Assembly (NCBI RefSeq): GCF_040807025.1
Contig: NC_090952.1
Span: 16,923,068-16,987,067 of the forward strand
Origin: Struthio camelus
Lineage: Eukaryota; Chordata; Aves; Struthioniformes; Struthionidae
Length of the DNA: 64,000 bases
Reading direction: 5' to 3'
Of this stretch, positions 12,890-24,600 are shown one piece after another. The position numbers and the translations under genes are program-made. Position 1 is the first letter of the stretch. Each line of letters opens with the position of its first letter. Below the pieces are notes generated by a model. That model saw only the letters and a list, made by a program, of their open reading frames with translations. It made no database searches and was not told where the DNA came from.

Positions 12890-13044
12890 CACATCAACAC
12901 AACTAAAATAACCAGGTATGTAATTTCTACTCCTGCACAGCATTTCTGCAAAATGCCTGAAATCTCAGGCTACTGGCTAATGCTATAACTGAACAGCTCT
13001 GCATTTTAACTGATTTATTTTAAAACTGGCAGACAATAGCAGTA

Positions 13045-13252
13045 AGAAGTGGTGGGAGGAGTGTGATAAGTGGTAGTGGGGGGGGGGAGGGGGACATCAT
13101 GTGCCCAGAGAGGGTGATACTTTAGCATGAGTGGTGATACCTGGCCAGGGGGTGATATACTGGAATGGGAGCATGATAAGTGGGGGGGTGGGGGGAGAGG
13201 GGAAGAGGACGACCTGTCAAAACAGAGGAGTGATGAGTGATGGTGGTGGGAT
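13045..13252 (+). repeat. Imperfect purine-rich tandem repeat, G-run rich
   Basis: Degenerate copies of GTGATAAGTGG and GGGGTGATA with runs of up to eleven G, for example near 13078-13096 and 13180-13198. Nearly all G, A and T on the plus strand. It lies just downstream of the decayed exon at 13290-13369. It could form G-quadruplexes. Confidence 0.65.
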
Positions 13253-13289
13253 CTTCCATACCTGATAACACTACAGTGACAACACTTAC

Positions 13290-13369
13290 CAGCAGCAAAC
13301 ATGCATTACACATTCAGCATGCCCAAGATCTTCTCCACTACCACCTCATGTCGCCACTGCTTTGGCTCA
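13290..13369 (-). pseudogene. Decayed DIAPH2-like exon (DPKQ...KIL region)
   Basis: The minus strand shows a good acceptor (CCTTTCAG) and donor (CTGCTG|GTAAGTG). The only long frame reads EPKQWRHEVVVEKILGMLNV and then hits TAA. The DIAPH2 counterpart is DPKQPNMMTEIVKILSA. DPKQ/EPKQ and KIL match, but the middle is scrambled by small indels and the frame stops before the donor. Confidence 0.45.
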
Positions 13370-14704
13370 CTGAAAGGATCAGGAAGGAAACCTTACAAGG
13401 AAGCCACCTGTTACTCGCATTACCTTGAACTTCCTCTTTTCTCTTCCCCTGCTCCCTCCCACAAAAAGGCTCTGAAACCAATTCAGAAATAAGTTTCCTG
13501 TTTACACAGTAAGAGCCTGTATTTACTACAAACTCCTAAGGGCATTTTGTTTTCTTTAACAGAGAAGGTGTGGCGATCTTACAGTATTCACTACACCTTT
13601 AAAATCAAACACTACCACACCCAGGTGACTGAATACCTTCTGTAGCTGTAACAAATCCAACAGCGTTTTCCATGTGGGGACTCATTCCTGAATTAAATTT
13701 CTAAGGTATTTCTCAATTTTTACAAGTCAGAGGAGGTTATGGTTTATATTAACGTATAGATTACAATATCATACAGTCGCCTTAACAAATATTTTTCAGA
13801 TCTACCAACTTGCATGCATTGTGCTGCTTTCATATCATGTCCAGATAAACAGCTACCATCAGAAGAGGGCTGAAAAGCAGACACAATGGTGTTTTAACAG
13901 TATTAATGGATGAACTCAGACAAACCAATAGAAAAGGAAGAGTTCCAGTGCGCCACAACTCTGGCCGTACTAAATCCAGTAAATAATCCACAAAGAGAAG
14001 AAAAAAAATAAGGGGGATTTTTTGACTGGATCAGTCTCTATCCTTTTTGTTACTCTGCCACACAAAAACTTTAGTGAGTATAGCACACAGATCAGCATGG
14101 TGACTGTTTAAGCAAGCACTGCTGCCAAAAAAACTTAGTGAGCCTTATCCCCTCCCTGCGATTCTGACTGCATTAGAACAAACAAAGCAGCAGCAGTCAC
14201 TTCGGCCCAGACCCACGAAGCACTCAGCTCTGCTACAAATAGCTCTTTCAGAATAAATCTGGCTGAAGTCTTTATGCCCACAGGTGCTCGTTACACTTCT
14301 ACTAAGTTATGCCTTAACAGTTTACACCACTTCTATGAAACAGAGCTGTGAAGTCATTAAAGAGGTTTTTGTTTGTTTAAGACTCTAGTAAATTCAGTTG
14401 TGAACACCTTCCATTAAAGAAAACTAGAGAAAAGCAGCTGAACTGGAGCAAAGTTTTGAAATGCTCCTTCCTTCTGCAAGCCCGCTCACAATCTTTAAGA
14501 ACCTGACAGCATTTTCATCCCAGCTCTGCATACCTGAGTTGACCAATCCTACACTATTAAATCTCACAGGACATATTTGATTATTAACATTAGCACCCAT
14601 TCTGAATTACTTCCTGCTCTATGCTTCTTTCTCCTCCTCACCCAGGGAAGACCCTGAAACCCTGTCATGTATTAAGGATGTCAGTACCACAAAGTGTTCA
14701 AAAA

Positions 14705-14707
14705 TAT

Positions 14708-14762
<55 letters not shown>
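14705..14762. repeat. Compound (AC)n(AT)n(AC)n microsatellite
   Basis: Alternating CA repeats, then TA repeats, then CA repeats, without interruption over about 58 bases inside an intron of the DIAPH2-like locus. Likely polymorphic in length. Confidence 0.9.
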
Positions 14763-14764
<2 letters not shown>

Positions 14765-14963
14765 ATTGGGCACATTATGTACACGCTGCATTATATTTCC
14801 TCCTATGCATGAAAGAGGTCACAAACAGGAAATCTTGAATTCCTGTCAATTCGTAAGTGTCACCAACTTTGAGTTCTTCTTCCATTCTTTTAAAAATCAC
14901 AGCATACTACAAGCATTTTAGCTTCTCTACACTGAAGACAGAGATCTATATCTTAAAAGAGGT

Positions 14964-15079
14964 ACCTTATACATGAAATCTCAGAGTAGCTGAAGTTCTG
15001 CAAGTGATATATTCACAAACTTCTCTTGGTAGCAGTTTGCTCTTCCAGGAATCAAAAATTCTAAAACCAACATCTGCTG
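14964..15079 (-). pseudogene. Decayed DIAPH2-like exon (KREMVVQYIS region)
   Basis: On the minus strand, after an acceptor-like TTTGGACAG, the DNA around 14985-15045 aligns with the codons for RNKDFTTKREMVVQYIS of DIAPH2. The block CTACCAAGAGA is kept, then TTTGTG and AATATATC, with small deletions between. The longest frame reads LLPREVCEYIT and ends at a stop. The outer limits are approximate. Confidence 0.4.
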
Positions 15080-15524
15080 CTGTCCAAAGAGGATAAACAT
15101 GTCATGCTGCATCATGCCACGCTGCATCATGTCACACGCAACAGATGTCAAAGAACCTTGATTGCATTTTTAAATCCATTTCTGAAACATTATTTTCTAC
15201 CTTCAGTCAGTTAAAATGCCTATTAAAGAGTAATGTTTGACCACTCTTCACAAGAGCTAGAGCTGAAATCAGTAAAAACTACTTAGTATAAATATTTTAT
15301 TTGTCAACGAGTAGCTAAAATTGATTTATGTTCAATGACAGCACTGTGCAACACTTTAAAATTAACACATTTACACAAGTATAGTAAAGTAATACTATGA
15401 GAAAATAGTCCTGTTTTTCTAAACAAAATCTAAATATTTCTTATCTTAAAAAAATTAAGAGGAAAAAATTGTTAGCTATCTAAAATACTATTTACTAAAC
15501 CATTTTGGCAGCTCTAAATCCAGA

Positions 15525-15763
15525 TGATTTAGAACCACAGGAAGTTCCATCTGAACCTGAGAAAAAACTTCTTCACTGTGAGGGTGACAGAGCATTGGAA
15601 CAGGTTGCCCAGAGAGGTGGTGGAGTCTCCTTCACTGGAGATATTCAAAACCCGTCAGGATGTGATCCTGGGCAATATGCTCTAGGTGACCCTGCTTGAA
15701 CAGGGAGGTTGGACTAGATGATCTCCAGAGGTCCCTTCCAACCTAAACGATTCTGTGATGATA
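15525..15763 (+). mobile_element. CR1 LINE, truncated 3' end
   Basis: The stretch has the standard 3' portion of a chicken-repeat-1 element. It begins near GGAAGTTCCATCTGAAC, passes through CTTCTTCACTGTGAGGGTG and GGTTGCCCAGAGAGGT, and then GGTTGGACTAGATGATCTCC. It ends in the ATTCTGTGATG-type tail without poly-A. It is 5'-truncated to about 240 bases, as most avian copies are, and sits antisense in an intron of the DIAPH2-like locus. It is the best single indicator that the host is a bird. The 64-codon open frame across it is element sequence, not a gene. Confidence 0.92.
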
Positions 15764-16476
15764 ATCTGGATTTACTCGGATCATGAATATGATACACATC
15801 TGCTATTCACTTGGTGATATATCCAACTATCGCTCCAATTTGCTAAGCAATATGCTGTGAAACACCACAACAGTGCATGAGACTGCCAGAATGTGGCATT
15901 CCATTGTAGGTAAAAAAGATAATATTCACCAATATCTTAGGTGTCTTTTGAGGGAAAAACCTAACAGCAAAATAGTTAATCGAAGAAGATCAAGGGCAAA
16001 TGTATTTTAACCATTGCAGATCTCTGTCTTTTATCCAAGATGTTTAATGTGACCTTTTAAAGGTCATTTTAACATTCTAAGTCCAAACTGCACGTAATCT
16101 GTTCAAAATTACGAATGTTGCCTTAGCAATTGTAGGTATTCTATTCAGGTTATTTTTTGAAGTAAGTGACTGCTTAAGCATTTCTTCCATTTTCACCCCC
16201 TTTTCCCATAAAATGGACTAACGGTCAACAAGAAGAATATATTTGCATTACCAACTGTTTTAGTACGGGCTCCTGTCAAGCAAGGTAGCTTGTCAGAAGA
16301 TAGCTTTAGCTTGTCTAGCTATTAGGAAGTTATGCTTGAAAGCAGGAGATTATAGATGTTCCCTCCACCAATATTGCGGAGAAAAGGTACTTGACTGACA
16401 AGACCTTAAGTGAAAAATCTATTTGATACAAAAAACAACATACAAGTTTAGGCTGGCCTAAATTAGGTTTACTTGC

Positions 16477-16555
16477 CTGCAACTTCCTAAATTGATATAA
16501 ATTGTCTTCTGTTAATCTTCTTTCAAAATTATCTGCTCTCCTCATCATGAATCCT
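16477..16555 (-). pseudogene. Possible DIAPH2-like exon 2 remnant
   Basis: An open stretch following ...TTTTTAATAG reads RRADNFERRLT and then QFRKLQ. It resembles the DIAPH2 segment LADDVRDRITSFRK that directly follows NKPKL, with a few extra codons inserted. It would end at a GC donor (CAG|GCAAGT). The position between exon 1 and the 15.0 kb match fits. Similarity is modest and could be chance. Confidence 0.3.
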
Positions 16556-17489
16556 TTCTATTAAAAAGACTTTTCCTCCAAAATAGAGTTATTAAATGAT
16601 AAAAAATACAAAATAGAACCTTGATATACAAGTTGCAAGCAACTGTGCAAAAACATTCAGTTTAGTCATTTCCTAACTTCTTGTGGTTTTAAGGCTGAGC
16701 GAGTAAAATGATGAATAACTAAATGAAGTTGTCAGTTGCTTCAGCAGCAAGGATCATCTCTTTCTTTTCCACTTTACCTTCTAGATTTGGACAGGGGTAA
16801 AAACAATTACAGAGATTGTATTAGGCAGTACTGCATATCTCTAAAGAATTGCAATTGATGAAGATAAAGTCATCTTTTAACACAGCCAACATTTTTTAAG
16901 CCTATCCTTCCCTTCACATATGAACTTGGGTCATCAGCAATCGCAGTATCATTAACATAAAATTTAGAGGCTAACTGTAAAATAAATATATAAATATATA
17001 AACCATAAGCTCACCCTTACTAACTTGAACATTGAGCACCCCAGTGCTTAACACTAAGAAAGCATCACTTCTATTTGACGCATACACTGTCAGTTTGTGC
17101 TATAATTGTCTTTCTTGTCGCCCAGAGAGAATTAGTTCTGCTTGTAAAGCTTCCTGTACAGTGTGACCTAGCTCAACTGCTTCGTCTTACAAGAAGTACT
17201 CCAGGAAGTTTAACTACCACAAGCAGACAGGCTTGTCACTGTATCTATCATCTCACCTAAACAGCAGCCCTCTCTACCACACTAGAGTTAGTGCCTGCTC
17301 TAATACCAGTATCATCTTCTCCTAAAGAAACAAGTTTCCAGAAGGTGTCAAGTTCACTCTTCAACAACAGCTACCTCTTAACTTCACCTAACTGGAATAA
17401 AGTGAAAAAAAAAACAAACCTGCAGGGGCTCAAGTCCCACTCCACAGGCCTGACGCCCCCAAAAGCTTGTTACACCACCCACCGGACGC

Positions 17490-18200
17490 GGCCGATGCCG
17501 CGGCTGCCCCTCTCCCCCCCGGGACGGCCGAGCAACCCCCGCCCCTCTAACCGGCCTCCAGACGGAGCCCGGGAACTCCCGGCTGCCGCCCGCAGCCGCC
17601 GCGGGCCGTTACCACCCGCGGGCCCCCCGCGCGCCGCCTGCCCCGCCCCGCCCCAGCGCCTCGGGGGCTCCGGACGCCTCGGGCCCCGGCCCCTCCCGCT
17701 GCCCCCGCCCGGCCCCGCCGCCCCCTCACCAGCTTGGGCTTGTTGCGGCTCTCCTCCTCGGCGGCGCGCCCGCTCCTCTTCGCGCTCGCCCTGCCGGCGC
17801 TCAGCGGCTCCTCGCCGCCGCCGCCAGCGCCCAGGGCCGCCTGGCTCTCCATCCTCCCGCCCGCGCCGCGCCCCAGGGGAGACCCTTTCCCGCGCCGAGG
17901 GGCCGTTTCCTCAAGGCCCCATAGGGCCGACGCGCGCCGCCGGCACCGCGGGCGGCTCCCCACCCCCCGCCGCAGCGGACCCCGGCCCCGCCGCCCCCTC
18001 GCCTCCTGCCGGCCCAGCGCCTCAGCAGCGCCCCACCTCGCTCCGCGCGGGGCCGTTGGCGCGCACGCGCCGCCGCCCCGCGCATGCGTCGTCGAGGAAG
18101 GCGGGAAGGGCGCCCTGAGGAGGGGCGGCGGCAGAAGCGCCCGTCGCCGCCCACGGCGGATGCGGCCTCTACCCCGGCAGCCGCCAGGCCCGCGCACGGG
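17490..18200 (-). promoter_or_regulatory. CpG island, promoter of the DIAPH2-like locus
   Basis: Very high G+C with dense CpG from about 17.49 to 18.2 kb, sharply bounded by AT-rich DNA on both sides. It covers exon 1 and its presumed 5' leader (17852 upward). GC-box-like GGGGCGG/CCCCGCCC runs occur near 17640-17660. CpG density has not decayed, which implies an unmethylated germline state. It may also fire towards higher coordinates, but no divergent gene was seen. Confidence 0.75.
17730..17852 (-). pseudogene. DIAPH2-like exon 1, start codon to first donor
   Basis: Forty-one codons run from an ATG at 17852 (context GGGAGGATGG) to a donor CTG|GTGAGG at 17730/17729. The peptide starts MESQAALGAGGGGEEP and ends EEESRNKPKL. 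That has the layout of the DIAPH2 N-terminus: a Gly-rich start, an EEP, a KRS, then an acidic stretch and NKPKL. The frame is open and the donor is good, in contrast to the decayed exons downstream. Confidence 0.75.
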
Positions 18201-18240
18201 GCGCTCTACACATAGAGGGTTTCTAAAAAGGTGGCCTTAA

Positions 18241-21200
18241 GTATCTTCCCCTTCCCAGGCTGGACGTAGTGGACAACCGATGTTTTAATAAAAACTGAGG
18301 GGTTGTTAACACAACCTGAAGACCGTTTTTTGTCCCACGCAGGTTTGAGAACGGCAGTCCCTGGTGTGTGAGGTTTCGACACCTGCTCGCTGTTCACGAC
18401 GATGAATGAAACTCTTTGAGCTGTCTATGTGGGTTAGATAATTCCTTTGGCTGAGCCTCGCTATCTAAATTGAAGGTTTCTCAGCGTGGGCGTATTAGTC
18501 AGAATAGAGGGGAAAAAGGATTGCATCTGTAACTGGTAGAGGGCTCGTGTGGACGGGTGTCCTCCTACCAATAGAGTTACGTTGCTTAAAAAAATACACA
18601 TCTCGCTGGCGTAGCTGAGTATGTGTTGGGTAAGTCACACCGTTTTGGGCCATCCCTGTATCTTTGGCATACAAACTGAGATACGAACATACTATTCGGT
18701 TGCCCTCTCGAGGGTCACAACTGTACGCTCCTGGCAAAGTGGGCCTGTTCCTTTTCAGAAGGCAGGTGAGACCCGAACAGCGGGTTTCCCCAAGTCTAAT
18801 GCACGCGTCGTTAACGCAAGCCTGAGGTGCACGTAGCAGGCTGCGTTTCTTGTGACTCTCCAAGACTAGCCTCAGTCCTGGATGGAATCATATAAATAAA
18901 TATAAGACCCAACATCCACAACCTGTAGATAAAATCTGACAGCAGTAGTTTTCAAATAAAATCACAGCTCTAAAGCTTTCAGTGGCCGTAAAATTGGAGT
19001 TCAATCTTTACAACAGAAGTTAAGAGATTATAAAACAGGCGAGGTCTGTCAAGCAGACTGGCTAACTGCTCAAATCTAAACTTTTATTTGGGATGTACTT
19101 CTGCTTTTTAGCATATATTTTTCCTGTTATTTCATCTCATTCATTTTATATTTGGGCACTGTTCATGCTATCATAACTTCAGAATTACAAAATCAATCAG
19201 GCCGTTATGAATGTAGTCACTTGTTTACAGTGACAGGCAATACAAAGTTATTTCCAACCACATCAGTTCCTAATTTAGAAACTGCATCATTCTACAGGGA
19301 CAGTTTAACACGTAATTTGCTAGCTTCAGTTAAAAAAAAAAAACACACATATCTGTTTTTCTTCTCTTCAGTCAGCCTTTCTGGCAATTTTGTTTTTCTG
19401 TGCTGTCTTTATTTGTCTGTATTAAGCAGCACCCATAACTGGAGCAGAAGGTCAGTCATTCCAGAGTCAGAGAAAAGAGAATACTTTCCAACTGCCTGAC
19501 ATTCCTAGGCACAAATTTAAGGGTTTCTAAAGCAAATGCTGTAGTGCTGTTTGTTCGGCATGACTCTTAAATGCTGTAGAATGTCGTTCTACCCAACATT
19601 CTTGGATTTGCCACAAGACTAGTCATACTGCTTTAGCCAAGTCAAACTTACATTGAACTCAGCTCTAAGATGAGAGAACAGCAGGAAAAACATTACAGAA
19701 AGTAACGGCAGGATTAATGAAAACAGGTACATGTGGAAGGTCTCAAGAAAACTGTACATAGGTATATTTAGGCATTAAGTTAACTTTTTGATGAAGTAGC
19801 ATCATATGCATCATCATCTTAGGCAAGATGGGAAAATAAACCACTGAGGTTAAGTGTAGGGACTATGCACATTAAACTGAAAAAACTTTCATTTACTGTT
19901 TTCAGTGCTCTTACGCAATAATAGCTACAGCCCTCACTGTAATGGAGACAAGATGTGCATCCATCAGGCTATAGCTATATATATCACATGATGAAAGATT
20001 TACCCAAAAGTACTCTTACCTACTTCTTTTTCCTGTTGCCATTTGACAATGGGACAAATGACTGGCAGATGGCAAGTTTACTATATTGCCACTTTTTTAA
20101 ACTCCCAACTTGCACACATTCTGCAAGTCTGCACGTACAGGGCTTGGCTATGACATAAAATCATTCTTTGAATTGTACAAGACACTGCTACAGCATTTTC
20201 TAGAGGAGTGTTTAATTACATTACTGTAAATCAATAATCATTATATCTACTTCACAGTCTCGACTTTAACTTCAGCAGAAGTTAAAGTCTTTTCTTTTTG
20301 CAAATGTTTTTAGTCATACACTAGAATTTTAGTATTCATATTTCTTTCAGTTTCCAGGATGGAAAAACAAATAATCCATGTATGAACCAAAGACATAGGA
20401 GCGTATAAACTCTGCAGGTAATTTTAAGTAAAAGGAGTAAGATGAGATAATGCCATTATCCCAATTAGGAAAATTTAAGTGGGAAAGCCCCTCCACAAAA
20501 AAAAAAAAAAAACAACCCAAAACACAACAAAATGAAAAAAAAAACCCCACAACTCTCTTTAAACCAACAAACAAACTTCAGATCATTTCGGCAATCAGTT
20601 TGCAGTACAGTGTTTTGGCCCATCTCTAAGAGCAGCCTAGTAAGCTTGAAGGTGGAAATTAGTAGTTGTTGTAAATTTGTTTTTAATTTGGCTTGGTCTC
20701 TGAAGAACATTTACTTTAAAAGTATACATTTTGCAAAACTCACTTCATAACATTAAAATTATGTAACCACAGAAGGCCAGTACTATGCAGACACTAACAT
20801 TTCTCCTTGTGGTTTCTCATGTAATCTCGGTCATATTGTCACATAACCACAGTAGCCAACAGTGACAGAAAACTGCAAATAAACATCTATTAAAAAACAA
20901 ACAAACAAACAAAAAACAGACCATTAACTTAGGGCAAAGAGATCGTGGCCTGATAGGCATGAGATATTTTGAGCCCCCTCTCAAAGACATACTATTTATG
21001 TCCGAATTTGAACAAAACGGGCCTGTGAAGATGACTGGCTGACCCAAGCAATACAAGTACTGATCCCTCTCTCCCCCTTTCTCTAAACGTAAAAAATACA
21101 ACTGTGCTAACTTCCAGAAGATACCCCAAGAACATATGTAAAAGAAAAGGGTTTTACGTTTGTGACAGTTTTCAATAACTGAGTTTCCATTTGCCAGAGA

Positions 21201-24200
21201 AGGCATAAGCCTCTGCTTAAGACAGAAATTCTAAAACAGCTGAAGTCAACTGGTCACCAAAGCAGTTACTCATATTTTAGTCCTTGAGAAATGTTCTGTT
21301 CTCCAGATTTTCGGTAGCCAACAAGGAAATCAACAAGGTTGAAATCATTGTCCTAACTGCACTGGGGGAAAAAAAAAAAAAGGAAAGAAAAAATTAATGT
21401 TCTATATACTACCAGAGGTGAAAACATACTATATTTAACTTAACCTCAAGCAGGAAATATGTTGTTAAGTCATCCAGTTGAACATACCCTCAGCTTTTCA
21501 TCCAAAAATTCTTTATCATTAGCACAGCCACTCTATCACAGAAAACCCTCTACAATCATCCTTCCACTGCTCCTGTCGCGTTCCAAACGTTCCTCAAACT
21601 GTCTTGTCTCTCCTCCCTATTACTGTACCCAGTTTTCTCCTGAAGCAGTTACTCTCCTGCCCCTTGCCCCTTTTTGCAGTTTTAGATGACCTATTTTTAC
21701 ATTCAGAAACTTAAAAAGTCCTGAAAACTCTTCAGGAGGAAGCCAGACTGAGATTGCTTACAGTGCGTGAGAACGTGGTAAAATACAGTTATAAAAAAGT
21801 CACAGTGTAAATAACTTAAAAGGTAGGAAAATGAGATTAGAAATATTGACTACTAAGCAATGTAAAGGAACAGAGAACATTATTTGGATACAAATAGATA
21901 TTCTACATTGACAAAATAACATCACTCGCTAAAAATGTTCTCTTTAATAAATATAATTTAGTTTGCAAATCTAAATCTAGAGAAAAATTCACCTACTGTT
22001 AAGATAGTCCCAAGAAGTACCCGTTTGCCAAAGGTTTGTTTAATCCACAAAGGTAACTTCCTGGCCTGTTAGAGGCAGTCATCCTACGTTTGCATAATGT
22101 GTCTGTAAATTAAGTCACAAGAAGCTACTGTCGTATATCTAACAACGTACGAACGTTGTAAGTTCATTAAAACATCCTAAATTAATCATTGAAAAATGAA
22201 GCTATACTTCATATTAAGATCACAAACAGAATCAGAAATGTTAACTAAAAGCACAGCTAATTACGAATATTTCTTAAACAGGGGAGGAATACAGCATAGG
22301 CAGCTTCTGCACAGCTATTTCAGTGAGTTTGATTGTCCATGGCCACAGCTACACTTTGTTTTTAACCAGTTGTGAGATGGCTGCAGAACAGTTCACTGAT
22401 TAGGCTATATAGGGGAAAATTTTGAGCCAGCTTACATATTTGGTCTGTACCTATTTATACTTTTTAGGAAGAGGAAGCTGGCAGCTCCTACCTATTGTTT
22501 AAAAACCGTTTTCATATTGCATAGGCTGGCGAGGTAATGAACTCCACAGTCACAGCAGACCTACAGCTGGACTTTACTTGCTATGTCTAGCTCCAGGTTA
22601 AAACCAAAAACACTGGCGTTAAACAAGGTATAATATTATTACATGCTGTAGTAAACATACGTAGTCAACCTGTGCCAAGACACTTCCTTCCATAAATAAA
22701 CTTATGTAAATCCAAAAAAAACCTAAATACTGGCTTTAATCTGAACAAATTTTTAGCGAGCTTAATTTACTCCAGGACAGGCTCATCTTATATTTAGGAA
22801 CTGAAAATTTGATACACTTTTAAGGTTTACATTTTCCAAAGTGTTACTTTTTTGTTAAGGCATTTTCCCTTTTTGAAGCAATTAACTAAATTAAGTGAAT
22901 TCTGTTTGCACCATTTTCTACATTTTGGCTATTTAGTCTATAATTCTAGATCACAACTATGTTTCTCTTCTCCGCATGATCTTTTCCCGTCAGATTTTAA
23001 CAGAACATTAAAACTGTATTCATTTCCCAGTCACCTTTTCTAGAAACAAATACATGTATGAAAAATTTGCAGAAGACCACTTCAGAGGATGATATAAAAA
23101 AAAAAATACAAAAAGGTTAACATTACTTTTGCAGAAATAAGTAAACATAAATCCTTTTTTTCTTCTTGTTATAGATTTTTTCCCACAGGAAAAAACAGCT
23201 GGGTTTGAGCAAAGCATACAGTCATAGTCCAGAACATAATAAGATCTAGGTTTTTTTTTTTTTCCCGAGAACACAAAAATAGGATTCCCTAAAACAATCT
23301 TTGCTTTCCCAACTATTAAGATATGACTGGCAGTGGTAAACCTGAGTGCAAAGACTACACAGAATCCAAAGCCAGCTACTAAAATGTGGCTACAATAAAT
23401 TAAATTTTTTAAAAGTCAAAGTAAAAGAAGTGATTTCAAACCATTTTGCAAACCTATTTCTTATTATATATAGATTTTCATTGTAAGAAAAGACTTCTCT
23501 TTGACACAGCAAAACCTACCAAGGTCCTCCCTCCTGCCCTTTTTACTCATTGAAATTTAACGCTCCTTCCTGCAAGTTTGATGGTGGTCCTTTATACTCA
23601 AGTTTTCTTTCACTTTTTAAACGTCTCTGTTACTCAGTTTTTCTGTTACCAATACTGTTGTGAAAGCCATGCTACCTAAGCATCATGTGACATTATTCTT
23701 TCATCACCTTTACCTACAGCTATGGAAACTTGGGTACCTACTATGCTACCACGTTTTCCTGCTTCAGTTTACATACAATGACTGAGAATAGTTTAATAGT
23801 TTTAATAACCTACTGAAAGCTGACTAAAAGGACTAGCCTGAGGAATGCAAGACGGGTAAACGCAATATTTACTGGTTGTTTGATATCCTTGCACAAGATT
23901 AATACTTGTGCTGATCTTTATGTCATTTCTTTGGACACTGGTATATGAACTAGCTAATATACTAGTACTAGCTAATCGCTAATATAGTACTTTTTAATTG
24001 ATTCCCTTGTTTCCCTTTGCTTCTAAAATATGAATCTGCAATCATACTTCATACAAACTGTGGTTATTTGTGCAATTTCTCTCTCAGCTTTGCGTCTAGC
24101 AGTAATTCTCAATACTGTTGGCGAGAACAATGCCTGCTGCATTTTTTCATGCAGTAATCATTTTCATGCAATGGTATCGTACAGAACTTCCTGGGTTAAT

Positions 24201-24600
24201 ATTTCCATTTTTAACAACATTTTATGTACCAGAACAGGACTAGTTTATCTGAATATGAGCCAGTAATGCCTCTTTTATTACAATGCTCAGATTTCTTTCC
24301 AGCCTTAAAGAACTGGATATGATCTATACAGAGAGAGAAAAAGAAATATTGCGGCTAAATACTATTTCTCAGTTTTCAAACATACATTTAATACTGCATA
24401 TACGTGCTGCCACCTTGCCATTTTTAACAATACAGTACATCTTTTCGATTTAGAGTCAAATCCCAGTAGTTACTGTTGAATTAGGGTATTCAAGCTCTTT
24501 TAGTAACAGCTACTAAATTTTCACACTTTTTCTATCATCTCTTCTACTTTAGACCAGTGCGTCTATGTACTACCTGTAGCTGACAATGTACTCCAGAGAG
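18241..24600. other. AT-rich intergenic stretch, nothing recognised
   Basis: No exon with paired splice signals and family similarity was found on either strand. Poly-A runs occur near 19330, 20500 and 21370, and an (AAAC)n run near 20900. The sequence is uniformly AT-rich and low in CpG. Confidence 0.5.

Larger units (their letters stand above)
8292..17852 (-). pseudogene. DIAPH2-like unprocessed pseudogene (diaphanous formin, 5' half)
   Basis: A row of short exons on the minus strand matches, in the correct order, the N-terminal half of DIAPH2. DIAPH2 is a Rho-activated formin whose GTPase-binding/FH3 region precedes the actin-assembling FH1-FH2 domains. Exons with clear splice sites lie at 17730-17852, 11785-11903, 10815-10931, 10049-10160 and 8292-8365. 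Weaker, more decayed matches lie near 16.5, 15.0, 13.3, 12.85 and 12.1 kb. Introns are retained, so this is not a retrocopy. Lesions seen: a stop in the 13.3 kb exon, a stop in the aligned frame of the 12.1 kb exon, and a 7-base deletion in the 10.1 kb exon. There are also many changes in a normally very conserved region. Exon 1 and its CpG island look intact. FH1/FH2 exons were not seen. I read it as a duplicated or dying formin locus. A fast-evolving expressed paralogue is the less likely alternative. Confidence 0.78.

Noticed and set aside
15505-15699. 64-codon plus-strand frame
   Set aside because: It is CR1 LINE 3' sequence, not a host gene.
17291-18240. Several overlapping open frames on both strands in the first CpG island
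   Set aside because: They are by-products of G+C content. Only the 41-codon frame ending at the 17730 donor matches a known protein.
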